From NCBI GenBank assembly GCA_036927565.1, contig JAYESD010000009.1, positions 155,456,929 to 155,520,928 on the forward strand: a stretch of DNA of 64,000 bases. Reading direction: 5' to 3'. The DNA comes from Tuctoria greenei (taxonomy: Eukaryota > Streptophyta > Magnoliopsida > Poales > Poaceae). A program made the position numbers and the translations under genes. The notes under the pieces were generated by a model. It was given only the letters and a program-made list of their open reading frames with translations. It was not told where the DNA came from and searched no databases. Numbering within the stretch: position 1 is the first letter of the stretch; each line of letters starts with the position of its first letter. Positions 33,401 through 44,326 of this stretch are shown one piece after another.

Positions 33401-34950
33401 GGGTGTGTTAAGCAAACTGTCCTAGTTGCACAATGAATTACTCCTTGATTCTTTGTCAGCCAGTCCATTCCCAGAATGATGTCTAATCCTTGTGAGTCCA
33501 ACACTATTAGGTTGGCCCAAAAGACTACCCCCCTTATGTTTATACACACTTTACGGCATAGATGCCTTGCCGCCATCTCTCCTCCCGGAGAGTTTATCAA
33601 CAATGGACGATTCAAGAATGCAACTACCATGTCATGCTTCTTTATGAAATCTTTGGATATAAATGAATGTGCAGAACCCGAATCAAACAATATTGTGGCA
33701 GGGTGGGAATTTGCAGAAAACGTATCGATCACCACATCAGGTGCTTCCTGTGCTTGCTCCAAAGTCACATGATTGACACGTCCAGGTGGGTTCTGCTGCT
33801 TCTTTGGGCAACTATTGGAGTAATGTCCCCATTCTCCACACTTGTAGCATTGAACTCCCGCAGCATTGTTCTGGCCCTTGTTACCTCCTGATTGATTTCT
33901 TGGGGGTTGACCATTGGGACAGTTAGCTGGAGCTGAAGGGCAAGGGGGTTGCATCTGCTGGCGAGGTGGTTGCATTGGGTGGCGTGGAGGCTGTTGTTGC
34001 TGGCGCATTTGCTGATTGTAGGGAGTGGGTGGCCTATAGTTGGAGTTTGGAAATCTCTGTCCCGAGTAGTTCATAGGACGAGTCATCTGGTTTGCAGGCT
34101 AAGGGTTGAGACGAGGGCGTACATTGCTGCTAGAGGCATGTCTTAGAGCTAACTTCCTCTTCCTTTCATCATCATCCAGTTCCTTTTTAGTCCTCTCCAC
34201 CTCAAAAGCTTTGTCAACCAACTTCTGAAAGTCACTGTAGTCGCTGGAAGACATGGAAAACTTCAACTCCTTATCCAGTCCATTCTTGAAACGGAATTGT
34301 TTCTTGGAGTCAGTATCCACATCGGTTGGGGCATAACGGGATAACTGGGTGAATGCATTCAAGTAGGCCCTCACAGTCATACGACCTTGCTTTAACATAA
34401 GGAATTCTTCACGTCTTGCTTGTATTTCTCCCTCAGGCACAAAGTGATTGCAGAAGTTGGTCCTGAATTCTTCCCAAGTAATGTTCTCCGGGTCCTGGTG
34501 GGCTTCAGTGAAGGCAGTCCACCAGTCAGCTGCCGGTCCTTGGAGTTGATGGGAGGCTAATAATACCTTCTCTCTTCCTTCACAATGTATGAGCCTCAAC
34601 TTGCTTTCAATTGTTCGGAGCCAATCATCGGCATCCATTGGTTCAGTGACTGTGGCAAAGGTGGGTGGATGAGTGTTTAGGAAGTCCCTTAGAAAGGACC
34701 TGGGTGGAAAAGGTGGTGGTGGCGGAAGGTTGTAATTTGGTGGTGGTGGGGGTGAGGCTTGCTGCAGGTTGGTGACAATCTGGGTGAGGTTGTTGAGCAG
34801 TTAGGTTTGAATAGCCATCATCTGCTGCATTTGCTGCGCTGTTGGGGCTCCTCGAGCACCCCTACCGTTCCATCTTGGCACACCTCCAAGTCCTTCCTCC
34901 TGGGGTACAACACCCCTTCCACGACCTCTACCTCTACCTCTTCCAGCCAT
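30432..34950 (-). pseudogene. Element D gag-pol with several stops and a frameshift
   Basis: gag begins MAGRGRGRGRGRG at 34950, right after a ccctatacag acceptor-like sequence. The capsid region has DDWLRTIESKLRLIHCEG; the zinc knuckle is [14 protein letters not shown] (near 33850). Protease is [13 protein letters not shown], and RT keeps FIDDILIYS (near 32755). RNase H covers about 32440-31960. The integrase core keeps D, D and E (SMDFIVG, SDRGTQF, QTEHTNQ), but the first zinc histidine is Leu (REALNSS instead of REAHNSS). The end is chromodomain-like ([10 protein letters not shown]...DAEATWER). Stops: TAA 34801, TAG 34099, TGA near 32455 and TAA 30471; a frameshift lies near 31945. Comparison with element C shows four of these stops arose by C-to-T changes except 30471 (GAA to TAA), which did not. 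Confidence 0.9.
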
Positions 34951-35331
34951 CTGTATAGGGAATAATTGAAACTTTAGGACAATAGGTAAGATATAGAAGG
35001 GTACGCTATGGCAAACGGTCCCAACTATATGCATCAAGGAAAACATATATAAAGCAAGCGAATTCATTAACCAACTAGTGCGGATGTGGACAAGATGCTA
35101 ATGCATTCCACAACTCACACGACACACTAACAAGCCTATATACAAATGATGTGGATGTGGACAGGATGCCGTAGCATTCCACAACTCACGTCGCACACAC
35201 ACACACAACATAAAGCAAACTAATGCAATACCATAGATAACACAACTCAAGACTAGAGAGGGCGTAGCTACACGCTCCTACATACTAAGGATAGGTGTCT
35301 TGAGTCGTCCAACAGGATAACAAGGCTACCC
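34951..35331 (-). other. Spacer between ORF1 and gag in element D, with a 35-bp direct repeat
   Basis: The repeat copies are 35153-35187 and 35082-35116 (minus strand gagttgtggaatgc...catcctgtccacatcc). The TA run here is short (catatataa), unlike the long microsatellite at the same place in element C. No ORF is convincing. Confidence 0.6.
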
Positions 35332-36067
35332 CTACTCGTCAGAGTCCTCCTCGGTCTCGTCCTCGGGATCCTCCTCCTCCGTGTCCTCCCCCGATCTCTC
35401 GGGTGAGTTCTCATGGCGATCCGGAGAGTTCGGGTCCCACGGCTCAACGTCCGAAGCGTACTGAGGAGAGTTCGGATCAGCTGCAGTGATCCTCGCGTAG
35501 CATCGTCGAAGTCGCTCGTAGCTGTCAACCAGGTCACTGCTGTCCTGAAGCTCCTGCAACGTCGTCCACAAGCATCTCGCACTGAGCGTGGTGCAGAGGC
35601 CCCTCGACGTCACGTCCAGTGAAGTCGGCTGTGCCACTAGGGTGCTGAGGGGTGAAGGCGTGCTCCGTGCACCCGAGGCGGAACCTGTGGGCGTGACTCC
35701 AGTAGGTAGTCACCTCCCACGTAGCATCCTCCTCAGCAGCACGCTGGGAGCTCCTCCAAGCCGGAGAGAAGTGTGAGTGCAGCAACTCCAAGTCGTAGTA
35801 GACAGACAGCTTGGAAAACCACTCCAGTCTACCAGGAGAGGGTATAGAGACCCTGGTGGTGTGGTAGACGAAGCGGACACGGTACTCACAGTACCCCGCA
35901 GCTCGAAGAAGAGAGCAAAGACGGGCACGCATCCTCGGAACAACACGTCCAGAAGAGATCAGCATGGTCTCCCTCCTGGGTGTGTGAGGTGCGGAGCGGC
36001 TGGCTAGGGCGTGGTGAGGAACACGACCCCCAGTCGACTTACGCGTCGTCTGCTTGGTGCGCGCCAT
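35332..36067 (-). pseudogene. ORF1 of element D with histone H3-like N-terminus, frameshifted
   Basis: The ATG at 36065-36067 directly follows tctcttcttttcaaatgtttgtag, a strong acceptor-like sequence. The protein begins MARTKQTTRKSTGGRV: 12 of the first 13 residues after Met equal histone H3, with A7 changed to T by one G-to-A change (GCG to ACG). The middle domain matches element C (EYxVRFVYHTTRVSI, TYWSHAHRFRLG). A deletion of about 32 bp near 35550, relative to C, removes part of the coiled coil and shifts the frame, so the intact product would end at 35534. The original frame continues to TAG at 35332 through the acidic tail (GEDTEEEDPEDETEED). The N-terminal 160 codons are open. Confidence 0.85.
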
Positions 36068-36266
36068 CTACAAACATTTGAAAAGAAGAGAGTGAGAACA
36101 ATAATCAATAAATTAAGTTAGAATTAAAACAATAAGCACAACAAGATAAGAAGCACAAGGTTTGAGATGGGAAGCACAAAGTTTTGGAAATACTATTTTA
36201 TAAGAAAATAGTATAGTCCTTATTTTTCGACCATTTCTAACTAAGATTGCGTCCTACGGGCAACAC

Positions 36267-36279
36267 GGCTCTGATACCA
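36267..36279 (-). other. Primer binding site of element D
   Basis: On the minus strand TGGTATCAGAGCC follows the 5' LTR after a three-base gap and matches initiator tRNA-Met. Confidence 0.9.
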
Positions 36280-36282
36280 CTT

Positions 36283-39200
36283 TGTCTCATCTGGTCATCA
36301 TAAAGATGAACAGACGCTAACCACATGTACGCCAGGATCAGTTGAATCGTACATGCGTTGGCGAAAGTGAAATACCATTACATAGCCATGTTCGAATACA
36401 TAAATAGTCTTACAATACGACCCGGAGGTCTACAGATACACAACACAAACCTATATACAACATCTAAACAAATCACCAAGGCTTAACTACAGCGGAGGGT
36501 TAGATAGATGAGAACAGCTCCATCTCCACAGGCAGTCGCGCGGAGGATCGCCAACCTAGCCAAGTCCTCCGGGTTGACGAAGAAGTCTTCTAGTGCCGCT
36601 TATTCTTCATATTCTAAGGGAAAAGTAAACGCTTGAGTACATAGAGTACTCAGCAAGTGCAGGAAGAGGATGACATGATTGGCTAAAGCAAGGGAAGGCC
36701 AATTATGGCTTAAGAACTATGCTTAGAACCTAACCTTAGCTTTCAATTATAAATATCATAATTCAAGAAGTAATTCAACACATAACTGAAGATGATGAAT
36801 GTAACTTGAATCATAAATAACCACCATTTCCCAACCATAAGCTAATTATGAACTGGCCCCAAGCCGCTCTTGTCCGTGAGCACGGCTGTCATGACAGTTT
36901 TACCAAATCTCTGCAGAGAGTGTACCCTTTCCCCACAAGCAGTGATTTCATCCCCTGTTGCCGTGTGGACTAAGTGAACCTCCCTGAATGCCCGTGGTAG
37001 CTAACCACATTACACACTTCCTTTGGTGTGAGGTCAGGAGATCACTACATGGTCTTTACAAAGGTACTCCCGACTAGTGCTAGTCCTCTAAGGTTTCCAC
37101 TACTGAGGATTCCCGGAGTAACCCTCCGCCTTAGAGCCCCCTCTTTAGCCTTGCGGTTCCCAGAGCAGTACCCCTGCATCATTCCACACACCATCCAACT
37201 ACTAGCATTTCATCGGGAGAAATCTAATTAATTGACCAAGCTGCCCCATCTCAGTCTCGTGGTGGTACTATAGAGCTTAGTGGCTTCCTCCATAAACCGG
37301 TCCTTAGAATCCGGTGGTACCAAACCCAATCCCGGGTCTCGTGCAAACTGCACCATACCAAATCTATCCAACCACCAGATTCCTATCCACTACTATTGTG
37401 TATCCACCACAATTAAAGTGATCATAAGTTTAACATGTCATAATTGTATGAAAACCCATTCCCAATGTCTAAGCATGGCTAAGCATAATTAATTACCTAT
37501 CTACTTCCCAACCCACATCAGGAGACAAGGAATTATATGGAACAAGGCATGAAACATGAAATAGGACATCAATTTAATTAGCATGCGTCTAACTAAATTC
37601 CTAAAATTGGTACAAGATGGTCAAGGGCACTTGCCTTCGTCGAAGACTTGGTTGTTGGTGAAGTCTTGGTCTTGGAGATTGAAATTGGGGTCGTAGCACG
37701 ACTCTAAATATATTGCCCAAGCATGGCAAAGAGAAATAAAAACTAAAATAAGTAAATAGCACACAACACATGGATCAAACATACACATAGGCATAAAACT
37801 CTATACTAAAGCGTCTCTACGAGGTATTTATTATTTTACATAGCCAAAGTATGCATTTTATATTTATCTCACATTTTTAGGATTTATTTATGGCCCAAAA
37901 TCATTTTTATTGAATTTTCTATGGCCAAAATGTATTTTAAACATCTTTAATAAATTTTCTAGGGTCAAAATGTATTTTATTTGAACTCTACAAATTAATT
38001 ACAGCATAAAAACATTTTTATACAAATTTTCCTACTGTTTTTATATTTATTCACCATTTTTATCTATTTTCTACACATTAAATACACCTATAAACAATAT
38101 TCAACAATTAAATAAAAGTCCAGGGACTGAATAATAAGTTTCCTACACTGTACAGGGGCTAAATCTATAATTCTACAAATTTCTAGGGGTTAGATTGCTT
38201 ATTTAAATGTTTAAATCCAATTCCAGGGATTACAGGGGCTAGTTTGCTAAATTCAGGGGCTAGACTTGAATTCCAGCAAAGTCCAGGGGGTAGCTGGTGA
38301 GTTTCCATGGGCTGCGGTGTAAAAGCGACGGCGGGAAAAGGGGATTTGAATGTGGGTTGTTGGATCTGAAATGAACGCATGAGATTTAAAACGCCGAACC
38401 GTTACGCTCTTCTAATCTCGGCCGTTCGGTTGGAATCGAGGGCCGAGATGCGGCCACGTCGCTCCGGCGGCGCTGAACTCGCGCGCGCGCGGCGGCGCTC
38501 GGCGCCCGCGGCGGCGACCTCGCCTGAGTTGGCCAAACCTGCGAATTCTACGTCAATTCTACGCGCTACTTGCATGAAACAAGAGAGGAGGAGTAGGGGA
38601 ACACACCTAGGGGAGTATCGGGGCACGAAATCGGCCGGAGAGGGGTCGGCGACAAGGAATGGCGGCGGTTAGCGTCGATGCTCGTCGACCTTGATGATTC
38701 CTCGGCGATCTCGCTGCGCAACCTTGTCCGGCGGGCTCCTGACGACACGGCGAGGAGGTTAGAGGGGATGAAGGGGTGAGGCGATCGCTGGTTCGTCGGG
38801 AACATGCACGACTCACCGAGGATGGCAGTCGATTAGGGTTAGCGCGCGGGGAAGAAGAAAGAGAGGGGAAGAGGGGGAGTTTATAGTGGGGAAGCAGTGG
38901 CGGTTGATGACGCGTGCGTGGGCAGTTTCCCCGGGGGAAATCGGCGCGGGGAGAGCGGTTGGAGGGGAGGTGCGGCGTGGCGCGGCGCGGGAGGGAAAAG
39001 AGCGGCGGTTGCTGGGGGTGGGGGATGACAGGCGGGGTCCACGGGACAGAGAGAGAGAGGGAAGAGTGGAGTCGGCTCGGCCGCGGAAGAGGGAGGGGGA
39101 AATTGGGCCAGAGGGGAGGTTTTGGCCCAAAAGGGGTTTTATTCTTTTTCTTTTTCTTTTTCATTTCTTTTTCCTTTGATTTGAAATCAAATTCAAACTT

Positions 39201-39303
39201 AAGTCGTTTGCTACACGTTTGAACTTCAAAAATCACCCAAAAATGCATACAAGAATGTTCAAGGGTTTGATCAAATTTTAATACATGAAATGTGGGTGTT
39301 ACA
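36283..39303 (-). repeat. 5' LTR of element D
   Basis: A 3021-bp LTR beginning (minus strand) TGTAACACCCACATTTC and ending GAGACA. The promoter half (38600-39303) is GC-rich, with a TATAAAC box at 38879-38885. A donor-like CTCG|GTGAGTCG lies just downstream near 38815. The rest is AT-rich and shares long matches with the LTRs of element C. GC-rich open frames at 38379-39248 are shadows of the LTR, not genes. Confidence 0.9.
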
Positions 39304-40051
39304 ACAAATTAACTTGCTGAGAAAATATATAAAGTTAAGTTGTTTTCCTAAGAATAATCAAAGGAATTTGTTGAAAGGGAAATTTGAGTAGCTCTGGTGC
39401 TGCTTTTATAATAAGACAGCATAATTGTCATGCCGGGGATAAGAAGATTCGAGTAGCTGTAGGTTCAGAAGTACCCAAACTCTGAAACAAGTTTGTAACA
39501 AAAATTGAACTAAGGTCATTAATATTTCTTGGTCCTATTATACAAGAGTTATATTCAGTCATGCTGCCGAGGTTTGATGTTGGCGATGTGTTGATAAAGA
39601 CTACGGCACCAGCTTTTCTTTAACGTTCTACAGCATTTGCTCCAACTGTAATATATCTTACCCCCTGCTCAGGATCCGCCACTGCTGTGTTAAGGACAAT
39701 GTTTTGTGTGACAAAGCTTATCACGATGATTTTTTGAAAAAACAGGATGGACAAAAAGTCCATACAGAGATTATACTTCAATATCAATAATAGACAGAAA
39801 AAGGCTTCTACGTACTTTCTCAAATAACTCTACGTACATCAACTCTCAAACAACGTAAGTTGAATTCAGCCTCATCACATACGATAGAATGAAGTATTAC
39901 TATCATTACATACGACAGAACAGCGACATGCTACGTTACTACGTACGTAGAGTTCCAGCAAGAGAAAAACAGCTGCAGAAACTTTGCGCCATGCCGTACG
40001 AGTCATCCATCCGCCGAACTCGAAAAACCTATCTAGCGCGCGCGGGGAGGA
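39304..40051. other. AT-rich DNA between element D and ELOF1
   Basis: No gene or repeat is recognised. The right part (about 39700-40050) is downstream of the ELOF1 stop and probably includes its 3' UTR. A 5-bp target duplication for element D cannot be tested because its other end is lost. Confidence 0.5.
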
Positions 40052-40333
40052 TCAGAAGACATCGCCGCCGTCGTCCCGTGCTTGGTTGACGGCTTCGCAG
40101 GCGTCGATCCACTCGGCGTAGACGTCGACGGGTGCCGTGAGCGGGTGGGCCTTGGTGGAGTAGTGCTCCTTGCAGACGAAGCACAAGACCCGGGCGTACT
40201 TGTACTCGAGGTCGATGAAGCACTCGACGCTGTCCGGGTGGTTGCAGAACGGGCAGGTGAAGGCGGTCTCCAGCTTCGGCTTCTTCTTCGGCTGCGCCAA
40301 CAGCTTGGACATCCTCGACTTGCGCTTCCCCAT
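40052..40333 (-). CDS. ELOF1: Transcription elongation factor 1 homolog (Elf1/ELOF1 zinc ribbon), single exon
   Basis: Elf1 proteins bind RNA polymerase II in the nucleus and help it pass nucleosomes. This frame encodes 93 residues, within the normal range for plant members. The start was set at the ATG at 40331-40333 because MGKRKS is the conserved Elf1 N-terminus; upstream in-frame codons to 40498 lack family similarity. Residues 1-20 are basic (KRKSR, KKKPK). The zinc ribbon has C27 and C30 (CPFC) paired with C51 and C54 (CFVC). The conserved end motif DVYAEWIDACE (70-80) is present, followed by a short acidic tail. The gene has no intron and no disruption. It lies between a decayed retrotransposon and the RNR1 pseudogene and is transcribed away from the latter. 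Variation between the two CXXC motifs suggests a divergent grass paralog. Confidence 0.9.
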   Translation of the reverse strand: MGKRKSRMSKLLAQPKKKPKLETAFTCPFCNHPDSVECFIDLEYKYARVLCFVCKEHYSTKAHPLTAPVDVYAEWIDACEAVNQARDDGGDVF

Positions 40334-41031
40334 GGTGGCCGACGATGACGACGATGCAGCTGACGACGGATCGGCGGCGCGCGGTTGCGAGAAGCAAGAA
40401 CCAGAGGTGTTGCGGAGGAGGCCGCAGGACTCGATAGTCGAGACCAACGGGATGCGCGTGGGAGAGTTGATGTGGAATGAGCTGGTACGTCGAGGCACCC
40501 TTGGTCTGCCTTTTATGGATCCCTACGGCGGCCGCTCGAGTTGGAGTCGGACTCGGCGTGCGTGGACCTCACGCTTCCGGAGCCACTCGGATTCGCCGAT
40601 CCGGCACCACGCGTAACAAGTGGGCAGGATTCGCCGATCGTTTCAGTCCGAACTGCAGTCGGAGCGTCGCTGCCTGCAAATCGTTTCATGATTTCCTGCG
40701 GCGTGCGCGTCGAGGATGAAAAGCGCTCGCGGTTCGACGATGGCGCGGCCGCGCGGGCTGCCACGCCGTGAACAGACGACGCACTGGAAGCGGAGCTCCA
40801 GCCCTGCTGTGTGGACCGAGGCAACGGGCGGCTCTACGTAGATACTCCTATCGTCGCGCACCGTGTCTCATCGCGCGTCGCGCGCGCCGCCGTCTGCGCG
40901 ACGGTCGACGGAGGGGTTAATCGACTCCCCAGAGTCCCGACTTCGCTGTTTGCCTGTTCTTTGCTCCACAGTTTCTCACTGTTAATTATCAACTCTTGGG
41001 ATTTGTTTCAATGCCTGTTGAATGTCTGCAG
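40334..41031. other. ELOF1 upstream region and intron remnant of the RNR1 pseudogene
   Basis: 40334-40920 is GC-rich and would hold the ELOF1 5' UTR and promoter. No TATA box is clear. 40920-41031 becomes T-rich and ends in tgtctgcag before the first recognisable RNR1 exon, so it is probably part of an RNR1 intron. No earlier RNR1 exon is seen. Confidence 0.45.
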
Positions 41032-41405
41032 GATACCTGCAATAGGAAAAGCAACCAGCAAAATCTGGGCACAATCAAATCTTCAAACTTGTGCTACCTT
41101 ACCACGTTTTGTGAGGGAAAAGGTAAATCCTGTCTGTGCTTTGGCTGAATTGAACCATTGAGCTTGTATTCTAACATGCATATGATGAACTTGCTTCAGG
41201 GTGTTCCTATAGAGTCCCATCCATCTAGGCTTGTGGGTAGCAGTGATTCAAAAAATTGATATTTCGACTTTGGCAAGCTAGCTGAGGTTTCTTCAGATCC
41301 TGCTTATTTTAGATTCTTGTTTGGTCTGCTTTGATGTTTTTTCTGATTCATCTTTGATCTTTGCCAGATTACTTCAACTGTTACATACAACCTCAACAAA
41401 ATAAT
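41032..41405 (+). pseudogene. RNR1 pseudogene, proximal exons (ribonucleoside-diphosphate reductase large subunit)
   Basis: The intact gene makes the catalytic subunit that reduces ribonucleotides for DNA synthesis. Three exons are recognised. 41032-41122 encodes DTCNRKSNQQNLGTIKSSNLC, then jumps to the sequence for LPRFVREK out of frame; about 20 codons between are missing. 41200-41286 encodes GVPIESHPSRLVGSSDSKN, then TGA at 41257-41259 where the family has Arg (CGA to TGA), then YFDFGKLAE. 41368-41405 encodes ITSTVTYNLNKI and is interrupted by a Tekay LTR. Earlier exons (roughly the N-terminal half) are absent from the window. The gene continues at 47336. Confidence 0.88.
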
Positions 41406-42515
41406 TGTAACACACATATTTCATGTATATAAAATGTATAAAACAAAGTACATTTGTGTGTGTGCATAATTGTGTGAAGTTCGAATTCAAACGAGTAGAA
41501 TTCGTTGAAATTTGAATTTAAAATCAAATCAAAAGAAAAGAATTTGAAAAAGAAAAAGAAAAGAGCAACCCCCCCCCCTAATGGGCCAAAACCCACCCTC
41601 AACCCATCTCTCCCCTTCCTCACCCGCAGCCCAGCAACCCCCCCCCCTCTCTTCTCTCTCTGCCGCACGGGACCCACCTGTCATCCCTCTCACTGAGCAA
41701 CCGCCGCCCTCTCCCTCTTTCCCGCGCCCACGCCGCGCACCCACCCCCTCCAACTGCTTCTCCCCGCGCCGATTCACCCCGGGAAACTACCCTTCGACCG
41801 TGCCATCAACTGCCGCCCCTCTTCCCCTCTACAAATTCAGCCCTCCCCCTCTCTTTCTTCTTTCCCCGCGCTCAAACCCTAGCCAACCGCCGCTGTCAGT
41901 ATGTCGCACGCGTTCCCAACTAACCGGCAATTATCTCCCTCCCCTCTCCCCTCTAACCTCCTTGCCTTGTCGTCAGGAGCACGCCGGGCAAGAAACCGTG
42001 GAGAGATCGCCGGGGTTTCGCCGGAATCGACGAGTGCCGACGCCGCTTGTCGCCGCCCCTCGTCGCCGACTACTTTCCGGCCGACTTCGGACTCCGAAAC
42101 TCCCCTAGGTGTGCTTCCCTTCTCCCCCTCTTTCGTCCCATGTACGTAGCGCATTGATTAGGCGTAGTTTTGGCCGATTTGGCCAAACACCGGCGAGGTC
42201 GCCGCCGTGCATCGCCGCGCAAGGCGCTGGCGTCGGCTATAGGGCGACGTGGCCCTATCCTAGCCCTCGGATGGGAGCCAACGACCGATATTAGAAGTGC
42301 GTATCGTTTTGTTTTAATAAAATCTGGCGCATTCAATCGAATCCGGTGGCCCACGTTGAATTCCACTTTTCCCGCTGCCGGTTTTGCGCCCAGACCCCTA
42401 GAATCTTGCGGGCTACCCCCTGGACTTCACTGGAATACAAATATAACCCTAGAATTATCAATCTATCCCCTGGACTCTCTGGAATTCGATTAAATCAATT
42501 AATTAGGCAATCAAT
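41406..42515 (+). mobile_element. Truncated Tekay-type LTR inserted in an RNR1 exon
   Basis: It begins TGTAACACACATATTTCATG exactly at the break in the RNR1 exon. It follows the same plan as the LTRs of C and D: G-poor leader with aaaagaaaaagaaaaag, a C-rich promoter tract with tctctctctgccg, an AAACCCTAGCC stretch, and the gaattctggaattc blocks. It ends near 42515, where copia reverse transcriptase begins. About 1.1 kb of an expected ~3 kb is present. It is diverged from C and D, so it is a separate, probably older insertion. Confidence 0.8.
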
Positions 42516-44190
42516 TAATTACTTCATCAAAACGTAGATTCCAACTCCGAGATGCTTGCTTCAGTCCATAAATGGACTTTTGAAGCTTGCATATTTTATT
42601 AGCATTTTTAAGATCGACAAAACCCTCAGGTTGTGTCATGTACACATCCTCAGTCAGACTTCTATTAAGAAAGGCTGTTTTGACATCCATCTGTCATATT
42701 TCATAATCAAAATATGCAGCAATTGCTAGAAGAATCCGAACAGATTTAAGCATTGCAACGGGTGAGAAAGTCTCATTATAATCAACAACTTGAATTTGTT
42801 TGAAACCTTTCACCACCAATCGCGCTTTATAGATGTGAACATTTCCATCCATATCAGTCTTTTTCTTGAAAATCCATTTACAATCGATAGGTCTCACACC
42901 TTCGATTGGATCAACCAAGTTCCAAACTTGATTTTCATGCATGGATTCAATTTTGGATTCCATGGCTCCAAGCCACTTCTCAGAGTCGGGTCCCATCATT
43001 GCTTTCGTATAGGTCGTGGGCTTATTATTGTCCAACAATATCATGTCATGCTGCTCCGTGGTTAGAAGCGTTAACTTTTCAGTCGCACGACGTACCCTCG
43101 TAGACCTTCGTGGGGCTGGTGTTTCATCAACTGGTTGCACAACATCTTGTACAACCTGTATAGAATCAGTGGATGCTGAAACATTTTCAGGTATTTCTTA
43201 AATTTCTTCAAGATGCACCTTGCACCCACTAACTCCTTTTGAGAGAAACTCTTTCTCCAAGAATACACCATTGCGAGCGGTAATCACTTTACCCTCTGTT
43301 TTATTATAAAAATAATATCCTTTGGTTTCCCTAGGATATCCCACAAAGAAGCATTTGTCTGATTTGAGAGTGAGTTTGTCTGACCTCAAACGTTTGACAT
43401 AAGCATCACACCCCCAAACTTTGAGGAAAGACAATCTGGGACGTTTCCCGGTCCATATCTCATATGGTGTCTTCTCAACAGACTTAGTGGGGACCCTATT
43501 TAGTGTAAACGCAACAGTTTCAAGAGCATAACTCCAAAATGATAGTGGAATATCTACTTGGCTCATCATCGACCTAACCATGTCCAACAAGGTTCGGTTC
43601 CTCCGCTCGGACACCCCATTCCATTGAGGCGTTCTAGGTGGAGTCAATTGTGGAACGATTCCACATTGTTTTAAATGATCATAAAATTCATGGCTCAAAT
43701 ATTCACCCCCACGATCAGATCGTAGAAGTTTAATTGTCTTGCCCAATTGTTTTTGTACTTCATTATGAAATTCTTTGAACTTTTCAAAGGATTCAGACTT
43801 GTGCCTCATTAGGTAGACATAACCATATCTACTAAAGTCATCGGTAAATGTGATGAAGTACTGAAAACCACCTCTGGCAATTGAACTCATTGGTCCACAT
43901 ACATCTGTATGTATAAGTCCCAACAAGTCAGTCGCCCTTTCACTTTGACCAGTGAAGGGTGCTTTGATCATCTTCCCAAGCAAACAAGATTCACATGTGT
44001 CAAGTGATTCAAAATCAAATGAGCTTAGTAATCCATCTTTATGGAGTTTTTCAATGTGTTTCTCATTTATATGACCTAAGCGACAATGCCAAATAAAAGT
44101 GGGATTTAAATCATTTCGTCGAGCCCTTTTGGTATTAATGTTACAGACAGTTTTATCCTCAAGATCAAGAACATATAATCCATTCACCAA
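42516..44190 (-). pseudogene. Copia integrase and partial reverse transcriptase
   Basis: 44190-43198 encodes the pre-integrase region (FIWHCRLGHINEKH, then CESCLLGKM) and the integrase core with D in LIHTDVCGP, D in LRSDRGGEY and E in NGVSERRNRT, ending with KVWGCDAYVK. A TAA at 43198 and a frame change separate it from 43140-42694. That stretch holds the linker and RT start (VWNLVDPIEGVRPIDCKWIF), then stops at 42694 where QMDVK should follow. RT continues in the same frame to [11 protein letters not shown] and ends at the junction near 42516. The ATG at 44190 is internal to pol, not a true start. Confidence 0.82.
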
Positions 44191-44326
44191 TGGACATTAA
44201 GCATAGAAAATATTATTGTAGTAAATAGAACAACATTTGTTCTTTATTACAATCTCATAACCATTAAGTTGTTCTAAACACGAAGAAGAGATAATGTTCT
44301 TGCTCAAAGTAGGAATGCAATAACAA

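Larger units (their letters stand above)
30008..39303 (-). mobile_element. Ty3 (gypsy) Tekay/Del-type element D, 3' LTR truncated, carrying H3-tail ORF1
   Basis: On the minus strand the order is complete 5' LTR (39303 down to 36283), primer site, ORF1, gag-pol, polypurine tract, and the first 378 bp of the 3' LTR. It is closely related to element C inside, but its LTR promoter half is a different subtype. Stops, a frameshift in ORF1 and a damaged integrase zinc ligand show it is inactive. Its 3' LTR is cut exactly at the end of element B, so B probably inserted there and the far side was later lost. Confidence 0.88.

Noticed and set aside
38379..39248. Overlapping frames on both strands in the LTR of element D (up to 213 residues)
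   Set aside because: They lie in the LTR promoter half, are low-complexity Pro/Arg/Ser-rich, and change frame between the LTR copies.
40334..40498. N-terminal extension of ELOF1 to an upstream ATG at 40498
   Set aside because: The extension has no family similarity, while MGKRKS at 40333 is the conserved Elf1 start.
40811..41161. 116-residue frame upstream of and over an RNR1 exon
   Set aside because: It reads the RNR1 exon 41032-41122 in the wrong frame; the correct frame matches ribonucleotide reductase.
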